Assembly (NCBI GenBank): GCA_903632075.3
Contig: CAHIKZ030000132.1
Location: 257,501-321,500, forward strand
From: Acanthosepion pharaonis
Lineage: Eukaryota; Mollusca; Cephalopoda; Sepiida; Sepiidae
Length of the DNA stretch: 64,000 nt
Direction: 5' to 3'
Shown: piece after piece, positions 20,400 to 31,800 of the stretch
Layout: each line of letters begins with the position of its first letter
Position numbering within the stretch: the stretch's first letter is position 1
Program-made: the position numbers and the translations under genes
The notes under the pieces: generated by a model
The model's input: only the letters and a program-made list of their open reading frames with translations
What the model was told of the DNA's origin: nothing
Databases searched by the model: none

Positions 20400-22255
20400 C
20401 AAAAAAAATTGTTTATAGTTACTTTGGTCAAAATTTTTTTCAGTAAATAAATTTCTCATTGTTTTTTTCCGTTAATTTGAAGTATTTAGTTTTAATTTCA
20501 AGCTGAGATTTTAAATTTAATATTTTCAATAAAAAAAAAATACTACGCTGTATTTCAAAACTAAATTGATTTGAAAGAATTTTCGTTTTGAAATTTCTAA
20601 AACTTTTGAATTTCTCTCATTTTTTGCAAATCGCTTTATTAAAAAGTCTCCCAAAGTATAACATATTTTTCTTAAACTTTATTTGAGGAATATGACCTGA
20701 TCTAATGCATAATTAATCTGATTTGAAACAACTATTATTTACTTTAAGTTTAAAATATAGAAATGCATTTTTAACACGACGGTAACTTTTTTATTTATTT
20801 TGAAAGTTTTTTTTAACAGCTCCGTGACTGCACGATGGCAGTTAAATTTGTATTTGATATTGTTCTACGGGGGCTTTAATCTTAAAAATATAATTGAGGA
20901 ATATAACGCGAACGCTTTTCAAGTACATGTTAATCTAAAAAAAATTAAGAAAACATTCTTCGTAATCTAGTTTTTTTTATTGAATTTTAGAGTATTTGGG
21001 CTCTAAATTTACTATAGTTGTCGTTCATTTTTCCTTATAGTCTCGTGTATGGCCCACCATATCTATAAAATTCGGTACGTTTTTACACATATAAAAACAA
21101 TTCAAAATTATTTTTAAAACATTCAGGGTCGTCAGAGTTTAATAAGCTTTAAGATATATGATTAGTAAATATAGTTTTAATAAATAACAATCTATCCTAA
21201 GAGCTACACTATTGAATCTGAATTTTAAAAGTTTTAAAAACATTATAATGATTTTAATTAAAATTTTAAAATAATGAAACAAATCTTGTAAAGGCACATT
21301 TTTTATTGAAAATATTTTTTTACGTAAGACAATATTGTCCTCAATATATATTATACATAAAAGCAATTAAAAGCTTTTCCAATTATATAATGATTTAGTT
21401 TTATTGCGTTTAACGTTTTCGATTCAGGCCCTGTTTTCTGTAAGATGGGGTATGATTTTGGAAAAAAATCGGTGATCTAAATTCTCCAAAGAATTCTGTT
21501 TTTAACTGATATAGTCACTAAAATTTATAAGTTTCCATAATTTAATTAAGGGTTGAAACACATAAAAAACATTTACAAACATTTTCTAATAAAAACCCTT
21601 TCTAAAATAATATCATTCATTTGTCAATATCTCCTGAAATTTTCATAAAAATCCAACAATTATATGATTTTTGTAAGAATTTGCAAATTAATGTGTCTGT
21701 CACTGACTCTAAAATTTGCTGTCCTAATTTATAGTACATTCGCGAACACAAGAAAAAAAAGTTTTTTATTAAAAAATTCGAATCATCTAAAAAAAAAAGT
21801 AAGAAATTTAATTAAATATTCCAAAATAATTTGATCTTTGTTCATAATAATAACAAAGTTATGAGCATGTTTTTCTCACGATATGCTGATTTTTAGCGAT
21901 TTTGTGGAGATACCTAGTCTGATCAGATCGATAATTTTAAACTGGCGGCTGATCTAAAAAAAAAAATGATCTGCACTCTGTTGTTAACTGGGGATGGCGT
22001 ATTAATTTTAACTCACAGAGACGCATTTCTGCCCATCCGTCAGCATGACTGATACTAATTTGGAGCACAGTGAATCGTTGCGGCATTCACTGCTGACCTG
22101 AAGTTCAAAGACTATATTGAATCCATTAGGCCTGCTGCTAAGAAATACTGTTCTTTTTGCCGTGCTAGACAATATTTTCTGCAGTATTATTGGTCCCTAC
22201 CTGGTGTGTTGGCTTCAGTCACGCTCTCACCGCGTAGAATTGCTTCGCAGAGCCT
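20400..22255. other. Long AT-rich stretch without recognised features
   Basis: Nearly 1.9 kb of AT-rich sequence with many short stops in all frames and no repeat family that I can match elsewhere in the window. It may include the 3' UTR of the LINE fragment upstream. Confidence 0.4.
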
Positions 22256-22258
22256 TTT

Positions 22259-22966
22259 TGTTGTAACCTAAGGAAGGTTACTGAATAGAATAATCACACG
22301 AAGGTTGGTAATGAACGATAATACTTAGGAAAAGAACAACACATATAACATCCGCCAGCGGCGCGTAGAAGTATAGTCAACTGCTAGAAGTGAGTCAAGT
22401 GCATTCCACAATGAATTTCCAACTGCCGGATATCTATCAACCGCCCCACACAGTGAGCTGTGGCACAAAACCGAATTAAATATGGGGGAATCCGAGGACG
22501 TGGGCGCGGCCAAAAATTCCCCGAGACCCCGTATAAAACGGGGTCGGGTAGCTGTTTCTCAAGACGAGACTCGGCCTCTCGACAAAGCCTCGTCTGGGGA
22601 TCCTCTCTGCCTAGTTGCAGAGAGTTTGAGCAGCAGAGCTGGAGACGAATCCCCAACTGCAGGATAACTATCTCACAGGGTCAGATGTGGCACAAAAGCG
22701 GAATTTAATGTGGGGTATCCGAGCCCGTATGCTCGGCCAAAATTTCCCCGTAGACCTCTTATAAAACGTGATGGGGTAGCTGTTTACCGTGACGAAACGC
22801 TGCTCTTCGACATAGCCTCGTCTTGGGATCCTCGCTTGCCGGAAGCAGAGAGTTTGGCCAACAGAACTGTAGACGAATCTACAACTGCTGACTAACATAC
22901 AGTATTTACCACTGTATTTATGTGGATGAGGACATATCCATTATCGTCCGTAGGTATGCTACAACA
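22259..22966 (+). mobile_element. Solo LTR with an internally duplicated 225-bp structured module
   Basis: It begins TGTTGTAACC and ends GCTACAACA, so the termini are inverted (TGTTGTA/TACAACA). Flanks CTTTT and ATTTT are a near-match 5-bp duplication. Two tandem modules (about 22,446-22,670 and 22,672-22,895) each hold GTGGCACAAAA, a hairpin CCCGTATGCTCGG or similar, a TATAAAA box, a GACGA.../...TCGTC stem, and a GCAGAGAG hairpin. The LTR at 35,243-35,749 has one such module. No internal coding region remains, as expected after LTR-LTR recombination. Confidence 0.75.
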
Positions 22967-23212
22967 ATTTTCATAATGGTTCGGATGAACTCTTTGCTAT
23001 GCTACCTACACTAACAGTATCTTTTCTCGCACTATCGCTTTTGGAACTCTATTCATGTTGGCTTTTTGCTTCCCAGTCAAGCTTGATCTTCACAAAACTA
23101 AAAACAATGTCAATCGTTATCTATTGTCGTCCTGTTTTGTTTTTTTGTTTTTTTGGCCCCTAAAAATGTTTCGGTTTTTCTTATTCTTTTACATACGGTA
23201 AGCCCGTTTGTG

Positions 23213-23462
23213 TCAGTGGCTTTACTGCTTTGTATGCAATATGATTATAAATATTTTATAAAATGCCACAAAAAAATGAGGTATTAACAAAAAAAACTAG
23301 TGGATGTGATATGGAAATCGGAAAAAAAGACATATTGAATGAGAGAAAAATGTTTCCCAAAGCTAAATAGGTATTAAGAAAATGAAATATTTCGATTGCT
23401 ACAAAAAAACGTTTACTGAACGGCTGCGTAATATCAGTCCTCAGTATCAGAACGTGTTTTAT
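23213..23462. repeat. Dispersed repeat R2, copy 2
   Basis: Same block order as 19,418-19,665, with about the same length and several small indels. Confidence 0.7.
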
Positions 23463-23689
23463 TCAGAAGGTTGCTGGGATTTCTATGATTTTATTTAATC
23501 ATTTCACCACAAGCAAGAAAATGAAGTCACTAAGACGCAAAAAGTTACTGAATGTTAGATAATATGAGAAAACATTATTACGGAGAAGGGAAAATAAAAC
23601 AACAAGAATTAAGTAGGCAGAATATAACGACTGACATTACATTCAAATTTTCGAAGATCAAATTTGGCTATGAAGCAAGAAGCAGAAAG

Positions 23690-24330
23690 AGATACCTGGT
23701 TCTATGTAATCATTTCATCTGTAAAATGATGAGACCTAACTGCCAATCTAGTACTGCATTTAAGTTTATAAAGTCTAGGTACCTTAGAGGAAAGTTCAGC
23801 TGAACAATTGCCATTTATCAAAATTTGGAGAAATTCATGCACATATAAATCAACATTTCGCAAACAACCAAAACAATAGTTTAGAATTCGAGAGATTGTC
23901 TCAGAATAAATCTGTATAGTAAATGCGCATATCGATGTCAGCGTGCCACACTTTTTCAACTTTACTCCTTGAAGCCCGACATATGATACCATTTTGGAAT
24001 CAGGCCGAATCCGTGAGAAAATTAAAAGCATTCCGTGCAGGATCCGATCCCACAATCCTGAAATTTTAGATTCCTAATTTTTCTAAGTTCTCATTACTGT
24101 GATTATTGGTTGATCAAAGTTAGCTGGGAAGCAAGGGGCCAGGAGAGATTTCTACAAGCGAGAAGTGCGATAGTAGAAAGTGTTAGCATAGAACTTCCGT
24201 TTACATCTAATCATTGCATCTGTTAAATGGTGAGACCTTGCCGCCAATCTAGTACTGCGCGTAAATTCATACAACAAAGGCCATCAGAAAAATTACCATA
24301 AAAGTATTCATAGAAAAACACAGGGAAGCA
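23690..24330. repeat. Tandem pair of repeat R3
   Basis: Blocks ATCATTTCATCTGTAAAATG, GAGACCTAACTGCCAATCTA and GTACTGCATTTAA (23,708-23,765) recur as ATCATTGCATCTGTTAAATG, GAGACCTTGCCGCCAATCTA and GTACTGCGCGTAA (24,210-24,262). The 117-codon minus-strand frame at 23,702-24,055 lies across the first copy and is not kept in the second. Confidence 0.6.
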
Positions 24331-24483
24331 ACATTCCGCCGGTAGGAAAGTGACTGAACTATAGTTGCCAGGTTAGGACCACTAACGCTACAGATTCCTC
24401 TTTGAATTTCATCAAAGATCTATAAGTTCCATTTGTAAGTAACAAGGAAATTTTAATGGAAAATGGGAACAAAAGAGACACGT

Positions 24484-24600
24484 TTATTGGGTTGGCCAAA
24501 ATGTTCGTTCGCTTATTACCCCCCCACACACACACACTCAAAAAAAGTTCTTAATAAACCAAACGAAATTTTATGCTATTCCTGTTTATTATAATTCGGT
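24484..24600 (+). mobile_element. mariner end fragment
   Basis: TTGGGTTGGCCAAAATGTTC followed by GTTCG matches the terminal inverted repeat of Hsmar2/cecropia-type mariner elements. AACGAAATTTTATG follows inward. The partner end was not found. Confidence 0.5.
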
Positions 24601-24834
24601 TGAGCTAGCTCGGACATTTATGAACAGATCACACCAACCATCACGGCCCGGCATTAAGATGGGAAGTACATGAGAGTGGTATTCTGTGTCATGACATAGC
24701 TGGCCAATGTAGCTGATTAGTGTGCGTCTTGCACCATGGCTGGTTGTCCAAAGCTGTAGATCAATCGGAAATGAGATCTAACCACTCGCGTAGCTCTTAG
24801 ATCATGTCGGACTATCTACCTTCGGGAGGAGAGG

Positions 24835-25010
24835 AACCCAGATGAGGCTATGGAAAGGGCAGAGTCTCGTCTACGGAGTTAGACAAACCCGATCCCGTGT
24901 ACACCTGGTCTACGGGCAGTTTTAGCCCGAGCCTCCGGGCCTCGGAATTGCTCCACGTAAAAATCGGCCTTGTGCCATATCCTGTCTTGTGGGGAGGTTG
25001 ATAAATAATG
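24835..25010 (-). mobile_element. LTR structured module, third locus
   Basis: On the minus strand, ATGGCACAAGGCCGATTTTT, CGGAGGCTCGGGC, GACGAGACTCTGCCC and TCTGGGTTCCTCTCC follow in the same order as the modules in the LTRs at 22,259 and 35,243. LTR ends are not visible. Confidence 0.6.
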
Positions 25011-25022
25011 ATTACTGGCAAA

Positions 25023-25580
25023 TGTAGTTTCACGTAAGATTATAGAAATATCAAGGATAGATCCATAGAGTAGTGATTTATTTAGATTGTTAGAGTTTTT
25101 TGGGTATATACTGTACATAACTAGTGAGCGAGTCAAAATGACTTATTTCCCTTCATAGTCGACCAATAGAAGGTTGAACAATCAGAAGCCGCACAACACT
25201 GTATCCGTCGTGTATAAAAGCGGCCATCTTTGTTTTCTTACTGGAATGACCAGAGGCAACTTATCCGGCGAACAGGACTGACGGAAGAACTACGCTCTGC
25301 TACCTTGCTGCGATATCCACTGCGAACCTGCACTACGCTTTCCTACTGTCTCCGAAATATTCACTGCCAACCTCTGGATTCTATACTCGAAGACGACCGT
25401 CATAAAAATGTCTAACATAGATGTTGTCTCCAAGAGATGTTAGTGTAGCTATTAGCTTCCGAGTGTAGGTTCTAACAAGTTTAGACTCAAGGGTTTTGGC
25501 TAATATCTAAGCAGCAGAACCATGAATTAAAACCGCCTCTACAGTGGCAACAAAACAAACTATTTAAGGTTATCTGGAAG
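25023..25580 (+). mobile_element. LTR end with primer-binding-site-like junction, 1
   Basis: CCGCCTCTACA is followed by GTGGCAACAAAACAAACT, the pattern of an LTR 3' end (..ACA) followed by a TGG primer-binding site. Upstream there is a TATAAAAG box (25,214). The left limit is uncertain: TGTAG at 25,023 is one option. The leader motif TTTAAGGTTATCTGG recurs after junction 2. Confidence 0.5.
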
Positions 25581-25655
25581 ACCAGGTTTCAAAGATCTAT
25601 TTATTAGATGTTAATGCAGCTATTAGCTTCCCAGTGTAGGTTCCTTTACGCTTCG

Positions 25656-26130
25656 TGTTATATAGGAAAAAATGTCGCTGCCGACACTTCAGTTTCAACA
25701 TAGATCGAGAATGAGCAAACACAGGCGATCCCATTATTGAATTACGTGGATCACGTGACCAGAAAGGAAAAGGATATATAGGAAGAGGTTTGACATCAAG
25801 ATTACTTCTCTATTACTATACGGACCGCTATTCTCTATATAGTTTACTGTTCGAGCGCGTATTATCGAGCAAGTAATATCAGTGCGCGTGTTATTAGAAG
25901 GCGTCTGATACCAGCATTTTTCAACGGCGTACTATAATTGTATCTGCGATTACAAAGTCTCTACTAGAACGAGAATTACGAAAGTGACAACGAGTATTCG
26001 TTGACATTACAAAAGTGTCGAACGAGTGTTCGCTTGAGTCAGGAAACTAACAACTCAAATAGTAGCACTATAAATCAAACCCGGCTCTACAGTGGCCCAA
26101 AAGAAAGGCCGTTTAAAGTAGTCTGGTAAA
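25656..26130 (+). mobile_element. LTR end with primer-binding-site-like junction, 2
   Basis: CCGGCTCTACA (ending 26,091) is followed by GTGGCCCAAAAGAAAGG and TTTAAAGTAGTCTGGTAAAT, closely paralleling junction 1. A start at TGTTATATAGG (25,656) would give an LTR of about 436 bp. No gag or pol remnant follows. Confidence 0.5.
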
Positions 26131-26169
26131 TCAGATTTCCAGATTACATGCATTTTATTCAAGGTCCAA

Positions 26170-26600
26170 GCTATGCAAATATTCCCATTCTTTTCAACAG
26201 AATCTATCTCGCTTCCGTAGCATGTAAAAGATTCGACAGATTTTAGAGATTCATCAAAGAGAGTTTTTACTTAGTCTTTCCAGTTGAAACTTACGATTGC
26301 AGTTTTAGAGACACTGACACAATCCTGTATCATTAGCAGAATTTTCTAAATGATATAGATGAAAAGTGGCATTGGTAATAGTGTCTGCACTGATAGCTAG
26401 GACATCTGCATCGTCAATATCGGGCAACCATTTTACAGGATATCGACTTGAGAGTCTAAGTTCAACTTAGATGATGATGGTTATAGTGTCAAGTTCTCAC
26501 CACGTAGTCAAGGGCGGTAACAAAGAGAAATGGTGCAAGGGTATCACCCTGATAAAGTAGGGGTCCTAACCCAATACTGGTCAACAATTATTCATATTTG
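26170..26600 (-). pseudogene. RTE-like LINE reverse transcriptase fragment
   Basis: The minus strand encodes LLYQGDTLAPFLFVTALDYV (RT motif B, Q-G-D-x-L-A-P), then after a frame change SSRYPVKWLPDIDDADVLAI (motif C, where D-I-D-D-A-D replaces the usual D-x-D-Y-A-D-D), then ITNATFHLYHLENSANDTGL. This is the core of an RTE-type RT. The catalytic box is damaged and stops are present. Confidence 0.7.
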
Positions 26601-27040
26601 GCTACAATTTATTTGATTTATATTACTTTATTCGATTTTTTTTATTAGATAAAATATTGTCAAACATTATTCATTATGTGTTTGTTCCTATTAATTTACT
26701 TTATTTTACTTCCATTATGAGCATTTTTTGCAATGCACTTTGACGTGATGTTATAATTTCTAAGCTTGTCTCGTCTCATTCATTATGACTGAGAGATGAG
26801 TTCAATCCTCGTTAGGTGTTCCTTACTAGCGACCTTGAACTAGATCTAACCTTTTAAAGTAGTTATTAGTTTTATTACCTTGAATATCTATTTGAAGAAT
26901 AAATGTTTTATGTGATGACATTTTCTCTCAGCGACCCTCAATCTCTCATTAGTTGGGGGTAGCCGATCACTTCGTGAAAACTACATGAATGAAGCGGCAA
27001 TGAGAGCTAAAATTTCCGGAAGATCAAAGATAAAACTATA

Positions 27041-28212
27041 TTAGGTTGTCACACATGAAATGACGTACTTTATATGAAATGAATAAAACGCTTCTGAAAT
27101 GTTAAATAACTAATTTTATATATATTTGTATACACCATATTGATGAATACCTGTTCTCCAAGATACCTCTAAATTCTTGATTCCATCTTTAAAAAAAATG
27201 TCCATTCTTGTGATAAAAAATTTCAAATGCTTCTACGACCCCTTATTGGTGAATGTTTTATTGCCTATGAAAGATTTAAAATGCTCAAATAAGTTATAAT
27301 CAGTTGGAGAGATATCAGGTAAACATGGAGGATGAGGTAAAATTTCAGAATTCAGATTATACAGCTTTTGGACAGTTGATTGAGAAATGTTCGCCCCTAT
27401 GAGGTGTCCTTCCGCAATATTGGGCTATCCATATACACAATTGTAAAATGTTTCTTTTTCGATTTTCCTGCATACACTCAATTTCTCTACAATATCAGGT
27501 TTCTGTTATTTTTCCCCTAAAATACGATGTCGTTGTGATTGTTTTCCCTTGAGGCAAAAATGAATAATGAATAACCCCTTTGAAAGACCACCATAAAGTA
27601 ACCAGATTCTTAGGGTGCAGTGGAGGCTATGGGGATTGTTTTGGTGATTCACTTGAATCTAACCACTGGCCTACTCTTTTACTATTCTCAAAGAGAATCA
27701 ACAATATATTGAAAGAAAAATTATCTGGAAAGCAATAGAGACATAAATGTCAAGATATTTTTTATATACAGGGTGTTCATAAAGTTCGTGCGCGCTTTAA
27801 AAAAAAATTAACTTAATTTGCGATAGAAATAAACTGTAAAAAATGTTATAAAGTTTAATGTATCTAGTTTTAAGTATAGCTAAAATCTGTAATGTGATTT
27901 CAGGCATTACTGTAAATCAGTTGACAAATGTTTTCCGTGAACTGCAAAATGGTATTACCCTTTGTATTGCTAATGATGGAGGACATGTGGAAACTTAAAT
28001 ACAATGTCAATAAAACCTTTAAAAGATATAGATTTACATCTTTCTAATCCTTTTTACAAATTATTTCTATCGCAGAAACAAATAAATTTATACATTTTTT
28101 AAAGTGAACATTGACTTTATGGACACCGTGTAATATGGATGTTACTTCATTAGATGACCGGATCAACTACTAAACAAATGTACGTCATTTCCTGTGGGAC
28201 AACCTAATATAA
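27041..28212 (-). mobile_element. mariner element with both ends, transposase decayed
   Basis: Inverted ends ATTAGGTTGTCACACATGAA and its partner CTGTGGGACAACCTAAT (plus strand, 28,196-28,212) share about 30 bp, including GACGTAC. The minus strand encodes GHLIGANISQSTVQKLYNLN, then PHPPCLPDISPTDYNLF (mariner P-H-P-P-Y-S-P-D motif; the third catalytic aspartate lies in T-D-Y), then FFKDGIKNLEVSW. Frameshifts and a stop disable it. A second DNA element has inserted at 27,771-28,131. Confidence 0.8.
27771..28131 (+). mobile_element. Tc1/mariner-type element nested in mariner
   Basis: Ends CAGGGTGTTCATAAAGTTCG and TGACTTTATGGACACCGTG are inverted and flanked by TA. Inside, the plus strand ends an open stretch with ITLCIANDGGHVET and a stop, like the G-G-H-V-E terminus of many IS630/Tc1/mariner-group transposases. 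A subterminal inverted pair (GCGATAGAAATAA/TTATTTCTATCGC) is also present. Confidence 0.65.
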
Positions 28213-28234
28213 TCTTACCTTTCTTTTTCTTAAA

Positions 28235-28690
28235 CACTCTTTTCAGATATCGTTAATTACTTGTTTGTCACGAACTCGTCGTATTTATCGCTATTTTCTT
28301 CTTCTTGTGTGTGCTGTGTCTCTTCAGGACATAGACGATCATGTCTCTCCACAATTTCCTGTCCTCTGTAGCTCTTAATAATACGTGTCTTTGAGATATC
28401 TCTTCTAATCCATGTTCTGCCAGTAATTTATACAAGTTTATTACGTTGGTTATGTACTAATTTCCTCTGTCCTGCTTGCCTTTAATATGTCCTGTGAGGG
28501 TCAACATTTCCAAACACTCTTTTCTCATCATGTGACCTACATATTTCAATTGTCTTTTTCTGATTCTAAGTATAAGTACTTCTTTTGATTCAATTTCTAA
28601 AACTTCGTTGTTGATCAAATGTTATGTCCATGGTATTCTTCCTTAGAATCACATTGCTTTATTTTCAATGTTTTGTGTGTGTGTTCGGGT
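28235..28690 (-). pseudogene. RTE-like LINE C-terminus
   Basis: The minus strand encodes EVLILRIRKRQLKYVGHMMR, then ECLEMLTLTGHIKGKQDRGN, then LLRATEDRKLWRDMIVYVLK, R-H-S-T and a stop. This is one of the best-preserved RTE-like tails in the window, with one stop (after the N). On its 5' side it runs straight into the purine satellite. Confidence 0.75.
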
Positions 28691-28713
28691 TTACAGGGAA
28701 TGAAGGGAATAAC

Positions 28714-28765
28714 AGAGAGAGAGAGAGACAGACAGAAGCAAAAGAACAAACGAACGAACGAACGA

Positions 28766-28805
<40 letters not shown>

Positions 28806-31800
28806 GAAAGGGAGAAAGAAAGAGGAAGACGAACATAGTTATATTAATAGTTTCTATTTCAGGAACAGAATGTGAGCAAATCATCATAGAGATAGAGACA
28901 TACTTAAGAATGTGACCAACGATAAATCTAAAGAAAGAAAGAAAAAAAGAACGAACGAAAAAAAAGAAAGAAAAAAAGAACGAAGAAAGAAAGAAAAAGA
29001 ACGAACGAAAGAAAAAAAAAACGAATGAAAGAAAGAAAGAAAGAAAAGAAAAAAAAAACGAACGAAAGAAAAAAAAAAAAGAAAGAAAAAAAAAGAAAGA
29101 AAGAAAGAAAAAAAAAGAGAAAAAAAAGAAAGAAAAAAAAAAAGAAGGAAGAAAAAAAAAAGAACGAAAGAAGAAAAGAAAGAAAAAAATAACGAAAGAA
29201 AAGAAAAAAAAAGAACGAACGAAAGAAGAAAAGAAAAAAAGAACGAACGAAAAAAGAAAGAAAAAGAACGAAAAAGACAATGTGAAGAAAAAAAAAGAAA
29301 ACGAAAAAAAAAAAAAAAGAACGAAAGAAAGAATGAAAAAAAGAACGAACGAAAGAAAAAGAAGAACGAAGAAAGAAAGAAAAAAAGAACGAAAAGAAAG
29401 AAAAAAGAACGAAAAAAGATGAAAAAAAAAAAGAACGAACGAAAGAAAGAAAAGAAAAAAAAAAAACGAATGAAAAGAAAGAAAAAGAAAGAAAAAAGAA
29501 AGAAAAAAGAACGAAAGAAAAGAAAAGAAAAAAAACGAACAGAAAGAAAAAGAAAGAAAAAAAAAAACGAACGAAAGAAAAAAAAGAAAACGAAAAAAAA
29601 AAAAGAACGAAAAAGAAAGAAAGAAAAAAAAAACGAACGAACGAAAAGAAAAAAAAAAAAAGAACGAACGAAAGAAAAGAAAAAAAAAACGAACAAAGAA
29701 AAGAAAAAAAGAAAAAAAAAAAGAAAAGAAAAAAAAAAAAAAAGAACGAACGAAAGAAAAGAAAAAAAAAAAAAGAAGAAAGAACGAAAGAAAGAAAATA
29801 AAAAAAAAGAAAAGAAAAAAGAACGAACGAAAGAAAGAAAAAAACGAACGAAAGAAAGAAAGAAAAAAAACGAAAGAAAGAAAGAAAAAAAAAAAAAGAA
29901 CGAAAAGAAAAAAAAAAAGAAAGAAAAAAAAAGAACGAACGAAAGAAAGAAAAAAAAGAAAAAAAAGAAGAAAAAAACGAACGAAAAAAAAAAAAAAAGA
30001 ACGAAAAAGAAAAAAAAAAAAAACGAACGAAAGAAAGAAAAAAAAAAAAACGAAAAAGAAAGAAAAAAAGAAAAAAAAATGAAAAGAAAGAAAAAAAAAC
30101 GAAGAAAAAAAAGAAAAACGAACGAACGAAAGAAAAAAAAAAAAAAAGAAAGAAAAGAAAAGAAAAAAGAACGAAAGAAAAGAAAGAAAAAAAAAAAGAA
30201 ATGAAAGAAAAAAAGAAAAAAAAACGAAAAAGAAAAAAAGAAAGAACGAAAGAAAAAAAAAAAAAAAGAACGAAAAAAGAAAGACGAAAAAAAAGAAAAA
30301 GAACGAAAAGAAAAGAAAAAAAAAAGAACGAACGAAAGAAAAGAAAGAAAGAAAAAAAAAGAAAAAGAAAGAAAGAAAAAAAAAAGAAAGAACGAAAAAA
30401 GAAAAAAAAAGAAAACGAACGAAAAAAAAAGAAAGAAAAAAAAAAAAAGAACGAACGAAAGAAATAAAAAAAAAAAGAAAAAGAACGAACGAAAGAAAAG
30501 AAAGAAAAAAAGAACGAACGAAAGAAAGAAAGAAAAAAAAGAACGAAAGAAAAAAAGAACGAAAAAAAGAAAAAGAAAGAAAAAACGAAAAAAAAAGAAC
30601 CGAGAAAGAAAAAAAAAAACGAAAGAACGAAAAAAAAAAGAACAGAAAGAAAAAAAAAAAAAGAACAAAGAAAAGAAAAAAAAAAAAAAGAACGAAAGAA
30701 AAAAAAAACGAACGAAAGAAAGAAAAAAGAACGAAACGAAAGAAAAAAAGAAAAAAAGAAAGAAAAAAAGAACGAACGAACGAAAGAAAGAAAAAAAAAA
30801 AGAACGAACGAAAAAAGAAAAAAAAAGAACGAACGAAAGAAAAAAAAAAGAAAAAGAAAAAGAAAAAAAAAATTTTTTGAACGAAAGAAAAAAAAAGAAC
30901 GAAAAAGAAAGAAAGAAAGAAAAAAAAAAAAAAAGAACGAACGAAAAAAAAAAGAAAAGAAAAAAAAAAAAAAAGAACGAACGAAAGAAGAAAGAAAAAA
31001 GAAAAAGGAAAAACGAACGAAAAAAAAAAAAAAAGAACGAACGAAAGAAAAAAAAAAAGAACGAACGAAAGAAAGAAAGAAAAAAAGAACGAACGAAAGA
31101 AAAGAAAAAAAAAAAGAACGAACGAACGAAAGAAAAAAAAAAAGAACGAACGAAAGAAAAGAAAGAAAAAAAGAACGAAAAAGAAAGAAAAAAACAAAAG
31201 AAAAAAAGAAAAGAAAGAAAAAAAAAGAACGAAAAGAACGAAAGAAAAAAAAAAAAAAAACAAAAAAAAAAAAGAAAAAAAAAAAAAAAAAGAAAAGAAA
31301 GAAAAAGAAAGAAAAAAAAAGAACGAACGAACATGAAGAAAGAAAGAAAGAAAAAAGAAAAAAAAAAAACGAACGAAAAAAAAAAAGAAAGAAAGAAAGA
31401 ACGAAAAAAAAGAAAAAAAAAGAACGAAAGAAAGAAAAAAAAAAAAAAGAACGAAAGAAAAGAAAAAAAAAAAAAGAAAAAAGAAAGAACGAACGAAAGA
31501 AAAAAAGAACGAAAGAAAGAAAAAGAAAGAAAAGAAAGAAAAAAAAAAAGAAAACGAAAGAAAAGAAAAAAAAAAAGAAAAGAACGAAAGAAAAAAAAGA
31601 AAAAAAGAACGAAAAAAAAAAAAACGAAAAAGAAAAGAAAGAAAGAAAAAAAGAACGAACGAAAGAAAAGAAAGAAAAAAAGAACGAAAGAAAAGAAAAG
31701 AAAAAAAAAAAGAAAAAGAATGAAAAAAAGAAAGAAAGAAAAAAGAAAGAACGAAAGAAAGAAAAGAAAAAAAAAAACGAACGAAAGAAAGAAAGAAAAA

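Noticed and set aside
22325..22898. Several 60-90 codon frames on both strands in the 22.3-22.9 kb region
   Set aside because: They lie within the GC-richer LTR modules; the two tandem modules do not preserve a common frame.
23702..24055. 117-codon minus-strand frame
   Set aside because: It overlaps one member of a duplicated repeat pair, and the other member does not keep it open.
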